In this document: one piece after another, positions 21,502 to 29,732 of the stretch | Layout: the number at the start of each line of letters is the position of its first letter | Numbering within the stretch: the stretch's first letter is position 1 | DNA from: Alphaproteobacteria bacterium | GTDB taxonomy: Bacteria > Pseudomonadota > Alphaproteobacteria > Rickettsiales > SXRF01 | DNA length: 33,082 bases | Assembly (NCBI GenBank): GCA_013288305.1 | Contig: JABDCD010000013.1 | Coordinates: 1-33,082 of the forward strand | Reading direction: 5' to 3' | Made by a program: the position numbers and the translations under genes | The notes under the pieces: generated by a model | Databases searched by the model: none | Told to the model about the DNA's origin: nothing | Seen by the model: the letters and a program-made list of their open reading frames with translations, nothing else

Positions 21502-21626
21502 GCTACGCCATCTCTCAAGGAGTGGCGGTGAGTAAATCGCGGCCGGCTCACGCTGTCAAGCAACAAAGAGGTGGTGGTTTTCAGCATTTTATTATACAAT
21601 GGATTTCGCCTTAAGAAACCGTTTGA

Positions 21627-22358
21627 ATGAAAACCATGCAAAGCCAGACCGATCCCGCGGACGAGGATTACGCCGCCATCGCCGAGAGCGTCAAGAGCGG
21701 CGAATATTTCCGCAAGGCGCGCGCCATGTACGATCTTTCCGTGCACGACCCGATGGCCGAGCGCTACCTGTATCTCTTCATCACGGCGTTGTCGCTGCTT
21801 TCCTTCATCATCGCTTTTAGCGCCATGCAGTCGCTATATCCGCTGCAGACGCCGGTGCCTTTCATTTACAGCACGAACAACATCGCCGACGACATTCCGC
21901 ATATCCAGTCGCTGCTGGCGCGCAAGGGCGAGAATCCAAGCGCGGCGCTGCTGCGCTTCCTGGTGCAGAATTACGTGACGCTGCACGAGGAATACAACAT
22001 CGATACCTTCGACCGCGACGTCAGCGGCGTCGAAAGCCAGAGCGCGCCTGCGGTCGCGGCCGAATTCCGGCAGGCCGTCGATCCGCGCAATCCCGACAGC
22101 CCCGTGGCGCTTTACCAGCGGCATTCCAAGCGCAGGATTACCATCGTCTCGTCCCGGCGCATCGGCGAGGCGGATGCGATGGAGGTGACGTACGAAGCAG
22201 CGGTGGAAGGCAAAGGCGAGGGTAAAAAATCGCGCTGGCAGGCAAATATCGCTTTCAACTATAGCGGCCTTGCGTTAGATGAGAAAACAGGAAAAGTGAA
22301 CCCGGTGAGTTTTGTCGTAACCCAGTATCGCAGCAAGCGGCTTCAGGACATCAAATGA
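21627..22358 (+). CDS. virB8: VirB8-like type IV secretion inner-membrane protein
   Basis: VirB8 is a bitopic inner-membrane protein of the type IV secretion channel. It has 243 residues: a cytoplasmic N-terminus with the family motif EYFRKARAMYDLSVHDP, one membrane helix (about 47-70), and a periplasmic domain containing FLVQNYVTLHEEYN and a C-terminal VSFVVTQYRSKRL that closes the NTF2-like fold. It overlaps virB9 by 4 bases (ATGA). No ribosome binding site is obvious before ATG 21627, and an in-frame ATG follows at 21636. No virB4, virB10, virB11 or virD4 lies in the window, so the rest of the machine must be elsewhere or lost. Confidence 0.86.
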   Translation: MKTMQSQTDPADEDYAAIAESVKSGEYFRKARAMYDLSVHDPMAERYLYLFITALSLLSFIIAFSAMQSLYPLQTPVPFIYSTNNIADDIPHIQSLLARKGENPSAALLRFLVQNYVTLHEEYNIDTFDRDVSGVESQSAPAVAAEFRQAVDPRNPDSPVALYQRHSKRRITIVSSRRIGEADAMEVTYEAAVEGKGEGKKSRWQANIAFNYSGLALDEKTGKVNPVSFVVTQYRSKRLQDIK

Positions 22359-23113
22359 AAACGATCTATCTACTGGCCATAGCATGTGCCGCCCTGCTTC
22401 CCGCCGCCGCCCACGCCACGCGCGAATCCCGCCCGATACAGGTCGACCACCGCGTGCGCATCGTCATGTACCAACCCGACGCCGTCTATAAATTCACCGG
22501 CCATTACCGCTACGAATCGTCGATCGAATTCGAGGAAGGCGAGGAAATCAAAACCATCTCCATGGGCGATTCCACCGCCTGGATGATGAATCCCTCCGGC
22601 AACCGGCTGTTTTTAAAGCCGGTCGAGCAGGACGCTACCACCAACATGATGCTGATCACCAACAAACGCGTTTACCTGTTTGAACTGCACGCCCGCGAGA
22701 CCGACGACATCGAGGACAAGGACATGATTTTCATCATGCGCTTCGTCTATCCCGAAGACAACCAGACCCTGACGGTGAGCAATTATCTCGATGCGGTGCC
22801 CGATCCCGATAGCGAGCCGGGCAAATATAATTTCAACTATACCATTTCCGGCACCGACCTCATCGCGCCCCTGCGCATCTTCGACGACGGCCAGTTCACC
22901 TACTTCCAGTTCAAGAATAAAAACGCCGACCTGCCCGCCTTCTTCATGGTGGATGCCCACGGCAACGAATCGCTGATCAATTACCGCACGCGCGGCGACT
23001 ACATCGTCGTCGAGCGCGTGGCCAAGCAATTCACCCTGCGGCACGGTGCCGACATCGCCTGCGTGTTCAACGAGGGGAAACCGGCTGCCATCGTAGCGCC
23101 GCCGGCAAAATAA
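22355..23113 (+). CDS. virB9: VirB9-like type IV secretion outer-membrane complex protein
   Basis: VirB9 belongs to the periplasmic/outer-membrane core of type IV secretion systems. This protein of 252 residues has a clear signal peptide (1-21, cleavage after AHA). The N-terminal beta domain includes VYKFTGHYRYESSIEF and STAWMMNPSGNRLFLKP, and LITNKRVYLFEL is typical of VirB9/CagX. The C-terminal domain (about 150-235; FNYTISG, PLRIFDDGQFTYFQF, VDAHGNESLINYRTRGDYIVVERVAKQFTLR) is the VirB7/VirB10-contact module. It starts inside the virB8 stop (ATGA), and its stop TAA shares a base with the gpsA ATG. Confidence 0.92.
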   Translation: MKTIYLLAIACAALLPAAAHATRESRPIQVDHRVRIVMYQPDAVYKFTGHYRYESSIEFEEGEEIKTISMGDSTAWMMNPSGNRLFLKPVEQDATTNMMLITNKRVYLFELHARETDDIEDKDMIFIMRFVYPEDNQTLTVSNYLDAVPDPDSEPGKYNFNYTISGTDLIAPLRIFDDGQFTYFQFKNKNADLPAFFMVDAHGNESLINYRTRGDYIVVERVAKQFTLRHGADIACVFNEGKPAAIVAPPAK

Positions 23114-24123
23114 TGAATGCGAACAACAATTACCGCGTAGGCGTTATCGGCGGCGGCGCCTGGGGCACGGCGCTGGCCATCCTGGCCAACCGCGCCGGCA
23201 GCGCCGTCACGCTCGGCACGCGCAACAACAACGTCATCCAGTCCATCGCCGAGCGTCGCACCAACGACATCTACCTGCCGTCGGTTTTTATCGATCCGGA
23301 TATAAAAGTGACTGATAAAATCGGGGAAGTATGCCAGAACGACCTGCTTATCCTGGCGGTGCCGTCGCATATCCTGCGCTCGGCCTGCATCACCATATCG
23401 GACACGCTGTCGGTCGAGGTGCCGGTCGTACTCGCCGGCAAAGGCATCGAGCGCGGCAGCCTGATGCTGATGAGCGAGGTGGCGAAATCGATCCTGCCGA
23501 AGAATCCGGTCGGCGTCATCTCCGGCCCCAACTTTGCCGACGAGGCGGCACGCGGGCTGCCGACGGCAACGACCATCGCCTGTGCCGAGGAGGCGTTGTG
23601 GGACCTGCTGATGTATGCGGTGGGCGGGCGGCTGTTTCGGCCCTACATGACGACCGACATCATCGGCACGCAGATCGGCGGCGCCGTCAAAAACGTCATC
23701 GCCATCGCCTGCGGCATCGCGCTGGGCAAGAATTTCGGCGAGAATGCACGGGCGGCGCTGGTGACGCGCGGCTTTGCCGAGATCGCCCGGCTGACCCTGG
23801 CCAAGGGCGGCAAATATGAAACGCTGATGGGGCTGTCGGGGCTGGGCGACCTCATACTCACCTGCGGCAGCGTCAAATCGCGCAACCTGTCGTTCGGCAT
23901 CGCCATCGGCCAGGGGAAATCGAAAGAGGAAATATTGATAAGCCGTGGCCGCAGCGCCACTGAAGGCGTCATCGCCGCCGAATCGGTCAACCGGCTGGCT
24001 AGGAAATTCGGCCTATCGATGCCGATTTCCGATGCCGTCTACCGCATATTATACGAGAACGCCCCGGTGGACCGGATCATCGCCGAGCTGCTGGAGCGGC
24101 CGTTTGTCGATGAGGGAAGTTGA
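23113..24123 (+). CDS. gpsA: NAD(P)-dependent glycerol-3-phosphate dehydrogenase
   Basis: GpsA reduces dihydroxyacetone phosphate to sn-glycerol 3-phosphate for phospholipid synthesis. At 336 residues it has the normal family length. The Rossmann dinucleotide motif GVIGGGAWGTALA lies at residues 10-22, followed by LAVPSHILR, SGPNFADE and the catalytic Lys (K193) in GGAVKNVIAI, with SGLGDLILTC and GRSATEGV further on. It overlaps virB9 by one base (TAATG), so a core lipid gene appears translationally coupled to a secretion gene, which is an unusual pairing. A hairpin follows at 24160-24179. Confidence 0.96.
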   Translation: MNANNNYRVGVIGGGAWGTALAILANRAGSAVTLGTRNNNVIQSIAERRTNDIYLPSVFIDPDIKVTDKIGEVCQNDLLILAVPSHILRSACITISDTLSVEVPVVLAGKGIERGSLMLMSEVAKSILPKNPVGVISGPNFADEAARGLPTATTIACAEEALWDLLMYAVGGRLFRPYMTTDIIGTQIGGAVKNVIAIACGIALGKNFGENARAALVTRGFAEIARLTLAKGGKYETLMGLSGLGDLILTCGSVKSRNLSFGIAIGQGKSKEEILISRGRSATEGVIAAESVNRLARKFGLSMPISDAVYRILYENAPVDRIIAELLERPFVDEGS

Positions 24124-24159
24124 ATTTGAAGCGTTGCATAAATGTGACAGTGATTGAAA

Positions 24160-24179
24160 TTCTCAACCGTTTTTGAGAT
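24160..24179 (+). terminator. Weak hairpin after gpsA
   Basis: TCTCAA (24161-24166) pairs with TTGAGA (24173-24178) across a 6-base loop, extendable by one A-T pair. There is no T-run after it, so it is at best a weak or Rho-assisted end for the virB8-virB9-gpsA transcript. The remaining 117 bases up to the next gene are AT-rich and hold its promoter, which I cannot define. Confidence 0.35.
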
Positions 24180-24296
24180 TGATGGCGACATATATAGGGA
24201 AAAATGTTAGATTATAGATATATAGGCAAAAATTACCTATTGCATTTATAAAAATTGCTAATAAAGGATTAATATCATCATTAGCAAGTAACGATT

Positions 24297-25025
24297 ATGT
24301 CAAAGCCAGACTTACATAGCGACAGCAATTCCACGCAGAATTTTCTCGAGGGCCTGCAAGATTCCATCGTGCGCCGCCTGTCGAGAACGCAATTATCGCG
24401 CGACGAGCCGATCGTCTATGAATTCACCAACGATCGCGCACTGTTGCACCAGTATTACCACATACGCGAAATCATGTACCGCAAGACCGCTAATGCCCAT
24501 AGGATGGGCGATGAAGACGTCTATGATAAACTCGGCCATATTCTCATCGCGCGGCGCGGCAAGCTGTGCATCGGCGGCTGTCGCCTGATTATCCGCGAAG
24601 CCGACGAGGATTTCATGCTTCCCATGGAAAGCTCGGATTTCAAATTACGCAACGTATTCCCGAATTTGCCGCTCAAAAAGTTGCGTCATGGCGAAATTTC
24701 GCGGTTTGCTATTATGGATGATGACGATGATAAAATGGAAATCATGCTTGCGATAAGCCAGTTAATTATTGAAAAATGCATTAGCTCCGACTTAGGATAC
24801 GTATTTTTTAAGTCCTATCTTTCCATGTCTCGCAACTGGCGGAAAATCATCTATACGCATTGCGGGCAAAAAAATGTCAGGATCTGCACGGAAATCAAGG
24901 TGCCGGAAAATCCGATGCTTCCCGAAATCACATGGTATATTACCGAAGTGCGTTTGCCAGCGGCTGAGGTGACACCCCTGTATGACAATATGCTTGCCCG
25001 CCCGATTGCATCGCTGGTGCATTGA
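24297..25025 (+). CDS. LuxI/FeeM-type N-acyl (amino acid/homoserine lactone) synthase-like acyltransferase
   Basis: This soluble 242-residue protein has the GNAT-like fold of autoinducer synthases and N-acyl amino acid synthases. Order of motifs: R57 in HIREIMY, acidic GDEDVYD (72-77), GGCRLI with R96, FPNLP (121-125) and the hallmark EISRFAIM (E133, S135, R136, F137). These match the conserved R...E.D.(F/Y)D...RL...E(x)SRF set of LuxI and FeeM families. LuxI proteins join acyl-ACP to S-adenosylmethionine; FeeM-type enzymes join an acyl chain to an amino acid. No LuxR regulator is adjacent, which favours the FeeM or exosortase-associated side. It converges on the E1-nitroreductase gene, 20 bases apart. 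The substrate is unknown. Confidence 0.78.
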   Translation: MSKPDLHSDSNSTQNFLEGLQDSIVRRLSRTQLSRDEPIVYEFTNDRALLHQYYHIREIMYRKTANAHRMGDEDVYDKLGHILIARRGKLCIGGCRLIIREADEDFMLPMESSDFKLRNVFPNLPLKKLRHGEISRFAIMDDDDDKMEIMLAISQLIIEKCISSDLGYVFFKSYLSMSRNWRKIIYTHCGQKNVRICTEIKVPENPMLPEITWYITEVRLPAAEVTPLYDNMLARPIASLVH

Positions 25026-25045
25026 CAGTCAAAATTGGTGCGAGG

Positions 25046-27010
25046 TCAAATCAACATCTCGTTGAGCGGTTTTCTTAAAGAACGAGAATCCAAAATTCCA
25101 GCCGGGATGCCAACGCGCCCCATGAAGACGATATCGTTGATATATTTTTCGTACAGTTGAGCGAAATTCGCCGCGAGTTTTTGTGCCTTTTTATTCAATA
25201 TCTCCTCTTTGCTGAATGCTATCCGGCGTGAGCCCAGATAGCCAAAAACCAATGCTGCGTAAGATGGCTGGAGGGCAAGACCGAGCTTTGTGATGGTAAG
25301 CCAGAAGCGCTGGATCGCGCCGCCCATGGTAAGCAGTGCATCCGTATCGTTTTTATTCAGCGGTTTTTTCGATGCCAGGGTAAAATGCGCGGCAGCGCAG
25401 AGGCCCGGGACGATATCCATTTCCAGGCGCGGCATGAGTGTCCCGGCTAAGTATGTATTGAGAAAATCTATCCGCTTCCAGCTTTTCAATGCCCAGCGCA
25501 TCATGCGGAGCGTCACCGGCGATAGCGGCAAGGTGCCCACCGGAATCCGGTCGCTGCTGAACCGGTTGTCCCAATCCAATATGTCTTGAATTTCCGCGTA
25601 GGATTTATGTTCCCGGAGCCTTATATCGCTGGCCCGGGCATTGAGCCAGGCGCATTTCAGTTTCTCGCGAAATCCAAGGTGCCAGGAAACGGACAGCGCG
25701 TTACCCACGGAGCGCTCGAGTTCTTCTTTCTGGCTTAAGGTCAAGGGGGTGGTTTTATATTTTTTTCGGTTGACCGAGCGGATGGAAATATAGGGGAAAA
25801 GGGGATCTTTATGCACCGAATCGCTTGGGGTGAGGTTGACATCTATATGCAAGATGTTGTCCGTTTCCTGGAATTGATATGCGGTTGCCATTCTCTCCCA
25901 TGATGCCGCAATCCTTATATTTTCAAGCATCATACCTGCCGTCAGCACGTTGGGTAGGCCATCCCGAATTTCAAACAACGAAGGAGTACTGGTGGCATAT
26001 CTCCCGGCATGAACCGTAAAACGATGGTCATCCTTGATGTCAAATCGCCAGGGCTGGCGATTATCGCCGCTGGGCGTCCACAGGGCGGCGTCGATGATGC
26101 GTTCTATGGGTTTTTCTTTCGGCTTGGGCATGAGCGGTCTGGGTTGATCCGCCAGTTTTTTCAGCAACCGGCTGGTGGCCGTTTTTCTGAGCCGCATCAG
26201 CGGATTCCTCATTCCCATCCTGAGTTTGCCGCGCACGAATCTGTTAAGGTAAGGGTCGAACTGCTGGTAATAAGGCGCGCTGTAAACCTTGCCGCGGCCG
26301 AGCAGGATTTTCATGGTTTCGGTGACGGCCACCGCAGATGAGATCTGGCAGGCCATGGGAGTGGTCACGCCACGCTTCGACTTCAGGTTTATCAGGCTGG
26401 GATCGGCAATATAACCCCAATGCAGAAATTTCGGCGCTATGCCGATGAAAAGATTGAGTTGTTGTTCCTGAGGCGACAGCCCGTTGAACGCGAAATAGTC
26501 ATCGAACGTCATTTTGCCCGGCATGAAGGTGATATAAGCGCTGCCGGTGCCGAACGGCCCGGCCGTGATCGCCGGAATGCCGTTAGCGGCGCAATGCTTG
26601 AACACCAGTCTTTTGGCATCGATGGCGAACGCATCGATCCCGTCGATAAAGACATCAACGCCTTCTAAAAACGCATCGATATTGCTTTCATCGATATTGC
26701 CGAAAATGCCTATATCCAGTTCCGGATTGATGTCCCTGGCCATGCCGGCCATCACATCGGCCTTGTTCTTGCCGATGGTACTCATCATCGCGCCGGCCTG
26801 ACGATTGAAATTGCCTAGTTCAAACACATCGCTGTCGGCGATATGGAACACCCCGACGCCGAGCCGGACGAGAGTAAGCAAATGACTGCCGCCGACACCA
26901 CCCGCTCCCGCTATCGCCACTCTTTTGCCGCGCAGTTGCTGCAATTCAAGCTCGGTCAACCACCCCAGAGAGCGGCTAAAAGCTTCTTCGAAGTGGAATG
27001 TTCCGATCAT
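25046..27010 (-). CDS. E1-like (ThiF) adenylyltransferase fused to nitroreductase
   Basis: This fusion protein has 654 residues. The N-terminal ~260 residues form a ThiF/E1-type ATP-binding Rossmann domain: VAIAGAGGVGGSHLL (31-45), acidic ADSDVFELGNFNRQ (58-71) and the E1 signature VDVFIDGIDAF. A basic linker (about 262-300) follows. The C-terminal half is a nitroreductase-type FMN oxidoreductase beginning ERIIDAALWTPSGDNRQPWRF and ending with YEKYINDIVFMGRVGIPAG, an FMN-enzyme tail. No CxxC zinc site or obvious catalytic Cys is seen in the E1 part. The architecture is that of the Rv1355c-type E1-nitroreductase proteins, thought to act in small-molecule or peptide modification. The reaction is not established. 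Confidence 0.88.
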   Translation of the reverse strand: MIGTFHFEEAFSRSLGWLTELELQQLRGKRVAIAGAGGVGGSHLLTLVRLGVGVFHIADSDVFELGNFNRQAGAMMSTIGKNKADVMAGMARDINPELDIGIFGNIDESNIDAFLEGVDVFIDGIDAFAIDAKRLVFKHCAANGIPAITAGPFGTGSAYITFMPGKMTFDDYFAFNGLSPQEQQLNLFIGIAPKFLHWGYIADPSLINLKSKRGVTTPMACQISSAVAVTETMKILLGRGKVYSAPYYQQFDPYLNRFVRGKLRMGMRNPLMRLRKTATSRLLKKLADQPRPLMPKPKEKPIERIIDAALWTPSGDNRQPWRFDIKDDHRFTVHAGRYATSTPSLFEIRDGLPNVLTAGMMLENIRIAASWERMATAYQFQETDNILHIDVNLTPSDSVHKDPLFPYISIRSVNRKKYKTTPLTLSQKEELERSVGNALSVSWHLGFREKLKCAWLNARASDIRLREHKSYAEIQDILDWDNRFSSDRIPVGTLPLSPVTLRMMRWALKSWKRIDFLNTYLAGTLMPRLEMDIVPGLCAAAHFTLASKKPLNKNDTDALLTMGGAIQRFWLTITKLGLALQPSYAALVFGYLGSRRIAFSKEEILNKKAQKLAANFAQLYEKYINDIVFMGRVGIPAGILDSRSLRKPLNEMLI

Positions 27011-27125
27011 ACTGCATAATGTAGGATTGGCTAATAAGACACGGAAAGTTATAGCAGAGTTTTGTCAGGGCGCAATCAGGATTCAGGCTCGTTTTGTGCC
27101 ATTCTGGCAACATCCAGGTGATTAT

Positions 27126-27183
27126 TTGTTCAACGCTAAAAACTTAATCTAATTTTAATTAAATACGATTAATTTCTAATCGT
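27126..27183 (+). promoter_or_regulatory. Promoter region of the TonB receptor operon with operator-like palindrome and CtrA-like box
   Basis: A possible promoter is TTGTTC (27126-27131), 18 bases, then TAATTT (27150-27155). A TTAA-N7-TTAA box lies at 27144-27158 over the presumed -10. A perfect 7-bp inverted repeat, ACGATTA (27165-27171) and TAATCGT (27177-27183), lies just downstream where a repressor could bind. All are motif readings in AT-rich DNA. The rest of the 201-base divergent gap (27011-27211) shows nothing else clear. Confidence 0.45.
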
Positions 27184-27211
27184 TATATAAAACCATAATG
27201 GGGAATCAGCC

Positions 27212-29167
27212 ATGGCATACGGGCGGACATTGACGGCGTTGACAGGTCTTAGCATAGTGTTGTTTGCAGCCGGAATGGCACAGGCTGACGATCTTTCTCC
27301 TCAGGCCGTACTAAATATGTCGCTTCAGGACTTGACCAACGTGGAGGTAACCTCCGTATCCAAAAAAGTGGAGAAAGCTAACGAAGCTGCGGCCGCCATT
27401 TTTGTTATTACGCAGGAAGATATCAGGCGTTCGGGCGCTACCAACATTCCCGAAGCATTGCGTATGGCTCCGGGAATTAATGTGGCACAGGCCGGAGCGC
27501 ATGGTTGGGCAATTAACTTTGGATCTAATAGTCAGTTTGCCAACAAATTCCTCGTGCTGATCGATGGGCGGACGGTGTATTCGCCGCTTTTTTCCGGCAC
27601 ATATTGGGAGTTGCAGGATACGCTACTCAATGATATCGACCGCATCGAGGTGATTCGCGGGCCGGGCGCCACGCAATGGGGCGCCAATGCCGTCAACGGC
27701 GTCATCAATATCATCACGAAAAATGCCAAGGATACGCAAGGCGGCTTGGTGACGGCCAGTGCCGGTAACATGATTAAATCCGATGATGGCACCCGATATG
27801 GCGTCAAGATCGGCGATGACAGCTATGCGCGCCTCTATGCCAAATATAATGACGACGCCCCGGAATATAACGTTGGCACCGGCCGCAGCGGCGACGGCTG
27901 GCATAAAAACCAGGGCGGGTTCCGCAGCGATTCCAGACTGACCGACCAGGATACCCTGACCGTTCAGGGCGATCTCTATAAATCGATCGAGAGCACTAAC
28001 CATATTTACCCGAGTCTTGCCAGTCCTCCTGCTGTCATGACTCCGGATGACGTCAATGCGTCGGGCGCCAACGTATTGGCGCGCTGGACGAGAAACATAA
28101 GTCCGCAATCCTCCACCACGACGCAATTGTATGTGGACAATACCCAATATAAAACCGGTTTTTACAGCTACAATACCCTGACCAGCGACTTCGATTTCCA
28201 GCATACCTGGACCGGCTGGGAGCGTAACGAAATCATCTGGGGAGCCGGCTATCGCCTGGTGGTGGATCATACCAGCCCGACCACCTTGTTCAGCCTGGCG
28301 CCCACCGAGCGCAACACAAGCTTGTATAGCGCTTTTTTACAGGACAAATATACGCTGCATCCGGACGATCTCTTCCTTACGCTGGGCTCAAAATTCGAGC
28401 ATAACGCTTTTTCCGGATTCGAAGTGCAACCCACCGCCCGGCTATCATGGCTGATATCGGACACCCAGATGGCCTGGGGTTCCGTATCGCGCGCCGTGCA
28501 TACGCCCGACCGCTTTACGTCCGACGGGCAGTTGACGTTGGCGGTTTTGCCTGGCCCTATCCCGATAACGAACGTGAGCAATCCGCGTTTGGATTCCGAA
28601 GAATTGGTCGCCTATGAACTGGGTTATCGTGTGCAGCCAACCAAAACTGTCTCGCTGGACATTGCGACTTTTTATAATGATTACAGCAAGCTCTTTCTCT
28701 CTGATTTTGGCAACAACTTCCCGGCTGAGTCTCCGACTAATAACTATGCGGCGCATTCGCTGGGTTATGAAATCACCGCCAAAGTTGATGCGATGAAAAA
28801 CTGGCAGCTGGCGGGATCATACGGCTATCTCGATTTGCATTTCAACAACCAGATTACCGGCGTCCTCTATTCCGCCATAGGCCAGCAGCCGAAAAACACC
28901 TTCAATGTCCGCTCAACCTACCTATTCCCCTATAATATAGAAATGACTAACTCACTGTATTACGTGAATGGTTTCAGTGTTTCCGACATCCCCGGCTATT
29001 ACCGCTTCGATACCAAGCTTTCCTATGAAGTCATGAAAGGCGTGGAAGTAAGCCTCGTCGGCCAGAATCTGTTGACGGCGTATCATCGGGAATTCGGACC
29101 CTTCCTCTATCAGGCTCCCGTGGAAATCGGCCGCAGCGTCTACGGCAACATCACATGGAAGTTTTAG
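27212..29167 (+). CDS. TonB-dependent outer-membrane receptor
   Basis: This protein of 651 residues begins with a signal peptide (cleavage near AQA-DD). A plug domain (about 45-170) follows, with IFVITQEDIRRSGATNIPEALRMAPGI, FLVLIDGRTVYSPLFSG and DIDRIEVIRGPGATQWG..VNGVINIITK, then a beta-barrel ending in the terminal aromatic (WKF). No clear TonB box is visible before the plug. Such receptors import siderophores, cobalamin, sugars or other ligands. The direct neighbours, YfiR-like and kinase genes on the same strand with 3- and 10-base gaps, suggest that it feeds or senses a signal rather than acting as a plain transporter. The ligand is unknown. Confidence 0.93.
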   Translation: MAYGRTLTALTGLSIVLFAAGMAQADDLSPQAVLNMSLQDLTNVEVTSVSKKVEKANEAAAAIFVITQEDIRRSGATNIPEALRMAPGINVAQAGAHGWAINFGSNSQFANKFLVLIDGRTVYSPLFSGTYWELQDTLLNDIDRIEVIRGPGATQWGANAVNGVINIITKNAKDTQGGLVTASAGNMIKSDDGTRYGVKIGDDSYARLYAKYNDDAPEYNVGTGRSGDGWHKNQGGFRSDSRLTDQDTLTVQGDLYKSIESTNHIYPSLASPPAVMTPDDVNASGANVLARWTRNISPQSSTTTQLYVDNTQYKTGFYSYNTLTSDFDFQHTWTGWERNEIIWGAGYRLVVDHTSPTTLFSLAPTERNTSLYSAFLQDKYTLHPDDLFLTLGSKFEHNAFSGFEVQPTARLSWLISDTQMAWGSVSRAVHTPDRFTSDGQLTLAVLPGPIPITNVSNPRLDSEELVAYELGYRVQPTKTVSLDIATFYNDYSKLFLSDFGNNFPAESPTNNYAAHSLGYEITAKVDAMKNWQLAGSYGYLDLHFNNQITGVLYSAIGQQPKNTFNVRSTYLFPYNIEMTNSLYYVNGFSVSDIPGYYRFDTKLSYEVMKGVEVSLVGQNLLTAYHREFGPFLYQAPVEIGRSVYGNITWKF

Positions 29168-29170
29168 TGC

Positions 29171-29722
29171 GTGCTGAAACATATGTTACGATATGGGCTT
29201 GCCGCCTTTGCTGCCTGCGCCCTGGCGCTGGCTCCGCCTGGCGCACGCGCCGACGATAATAAAGAATACCTGGTCAAAGCCGCCTTCATCTATAATTTTG
29301 TCAAGTTCGTCGAATGGCCCGGTGCCCTGGCCATCGTCAAGCACTCCAATATCGACATCTGCGTCGTCGGCGACAGCCCGTTAAGCGACACCGGCAGCGT
29401 TTTCAAAGCTGCGTCGACGGCAAAGCTCACCCTGTCGCTGGTGGATGAAAAAAACTGGCGCAACGCCTCCCAGCATTGCCACATTCTTTTTATCAGCGAT
29501 TCCGAAGCCGGAAAACTGGGCGAGATACTGGCGAGCTTGAAAAACCAGCCGGTCCTGACCGTCAGCGACATGGATAATTTCGCGGAAAAAGGCGGCATGA
29601 TCGGATTTGTCGTCAGCGACAACAAGATCAAGCTGGTCGTGAATACGAAATCGGTCGCCGCCGCCGGGATGCGCGTAGACGCGCAGCTGCTGGAAATCGC
29701 GCTTAAAGTGATAGACAGATAG
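29171..29722 (+). CDS. YfiR-like periplasmic protein (DUF4154)
   Basis: This secreted periplasmic protein of 183 residues has a signal peptide (cleavage near ARA-DD) and then the DUF4154 hallmark YLVKAAFIYNFVKFVEWP. Further family pattern is ICVVGDSPL, CHILFISDSE, VLTVSDMDNFAEKGGMIGFV and IKLVVNTKSVAAAGMRVDAQLLEIA. In Pseudomonas, YfiR binds the periplasmic CHASE8 domain of the cyclase YfiN and keeps it off. GTG 29171 has GGAAG 9 bases upstream; an in-frame ATG follows at 29183. It lies 3 bases after the TonB receptor and 10 bases before a CHASE8-type kinase. Confidence 0.91.
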   Translation: MLKHMLRYGLAAFAACALALAPPGARADDNKEYLVKAAFIYNFVKFVEWPGALAIVKHSNIDICVVGDSPLSDTGSVFKAASTAKLTLSLVDEKNWRNASQHCHILFISDSEAGKLGEILASLKNQPVLTVSDMDNFAEKGGMIGFVVSDNKIKLVVNTKSVAAAGMRVDAQLLEIALKVIDR

Positions 29723-29732
29723 GGCGCGGCGT

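Noticed and set aside
24297-25025. A classical LuxI quorum-sensing synthase
   Set aside because: The key motifs fit LuxI and FeeM families alike, the protein is longer than typical LuxI, and no LuxR gene is adjacent, so an AHL product is not claimed.
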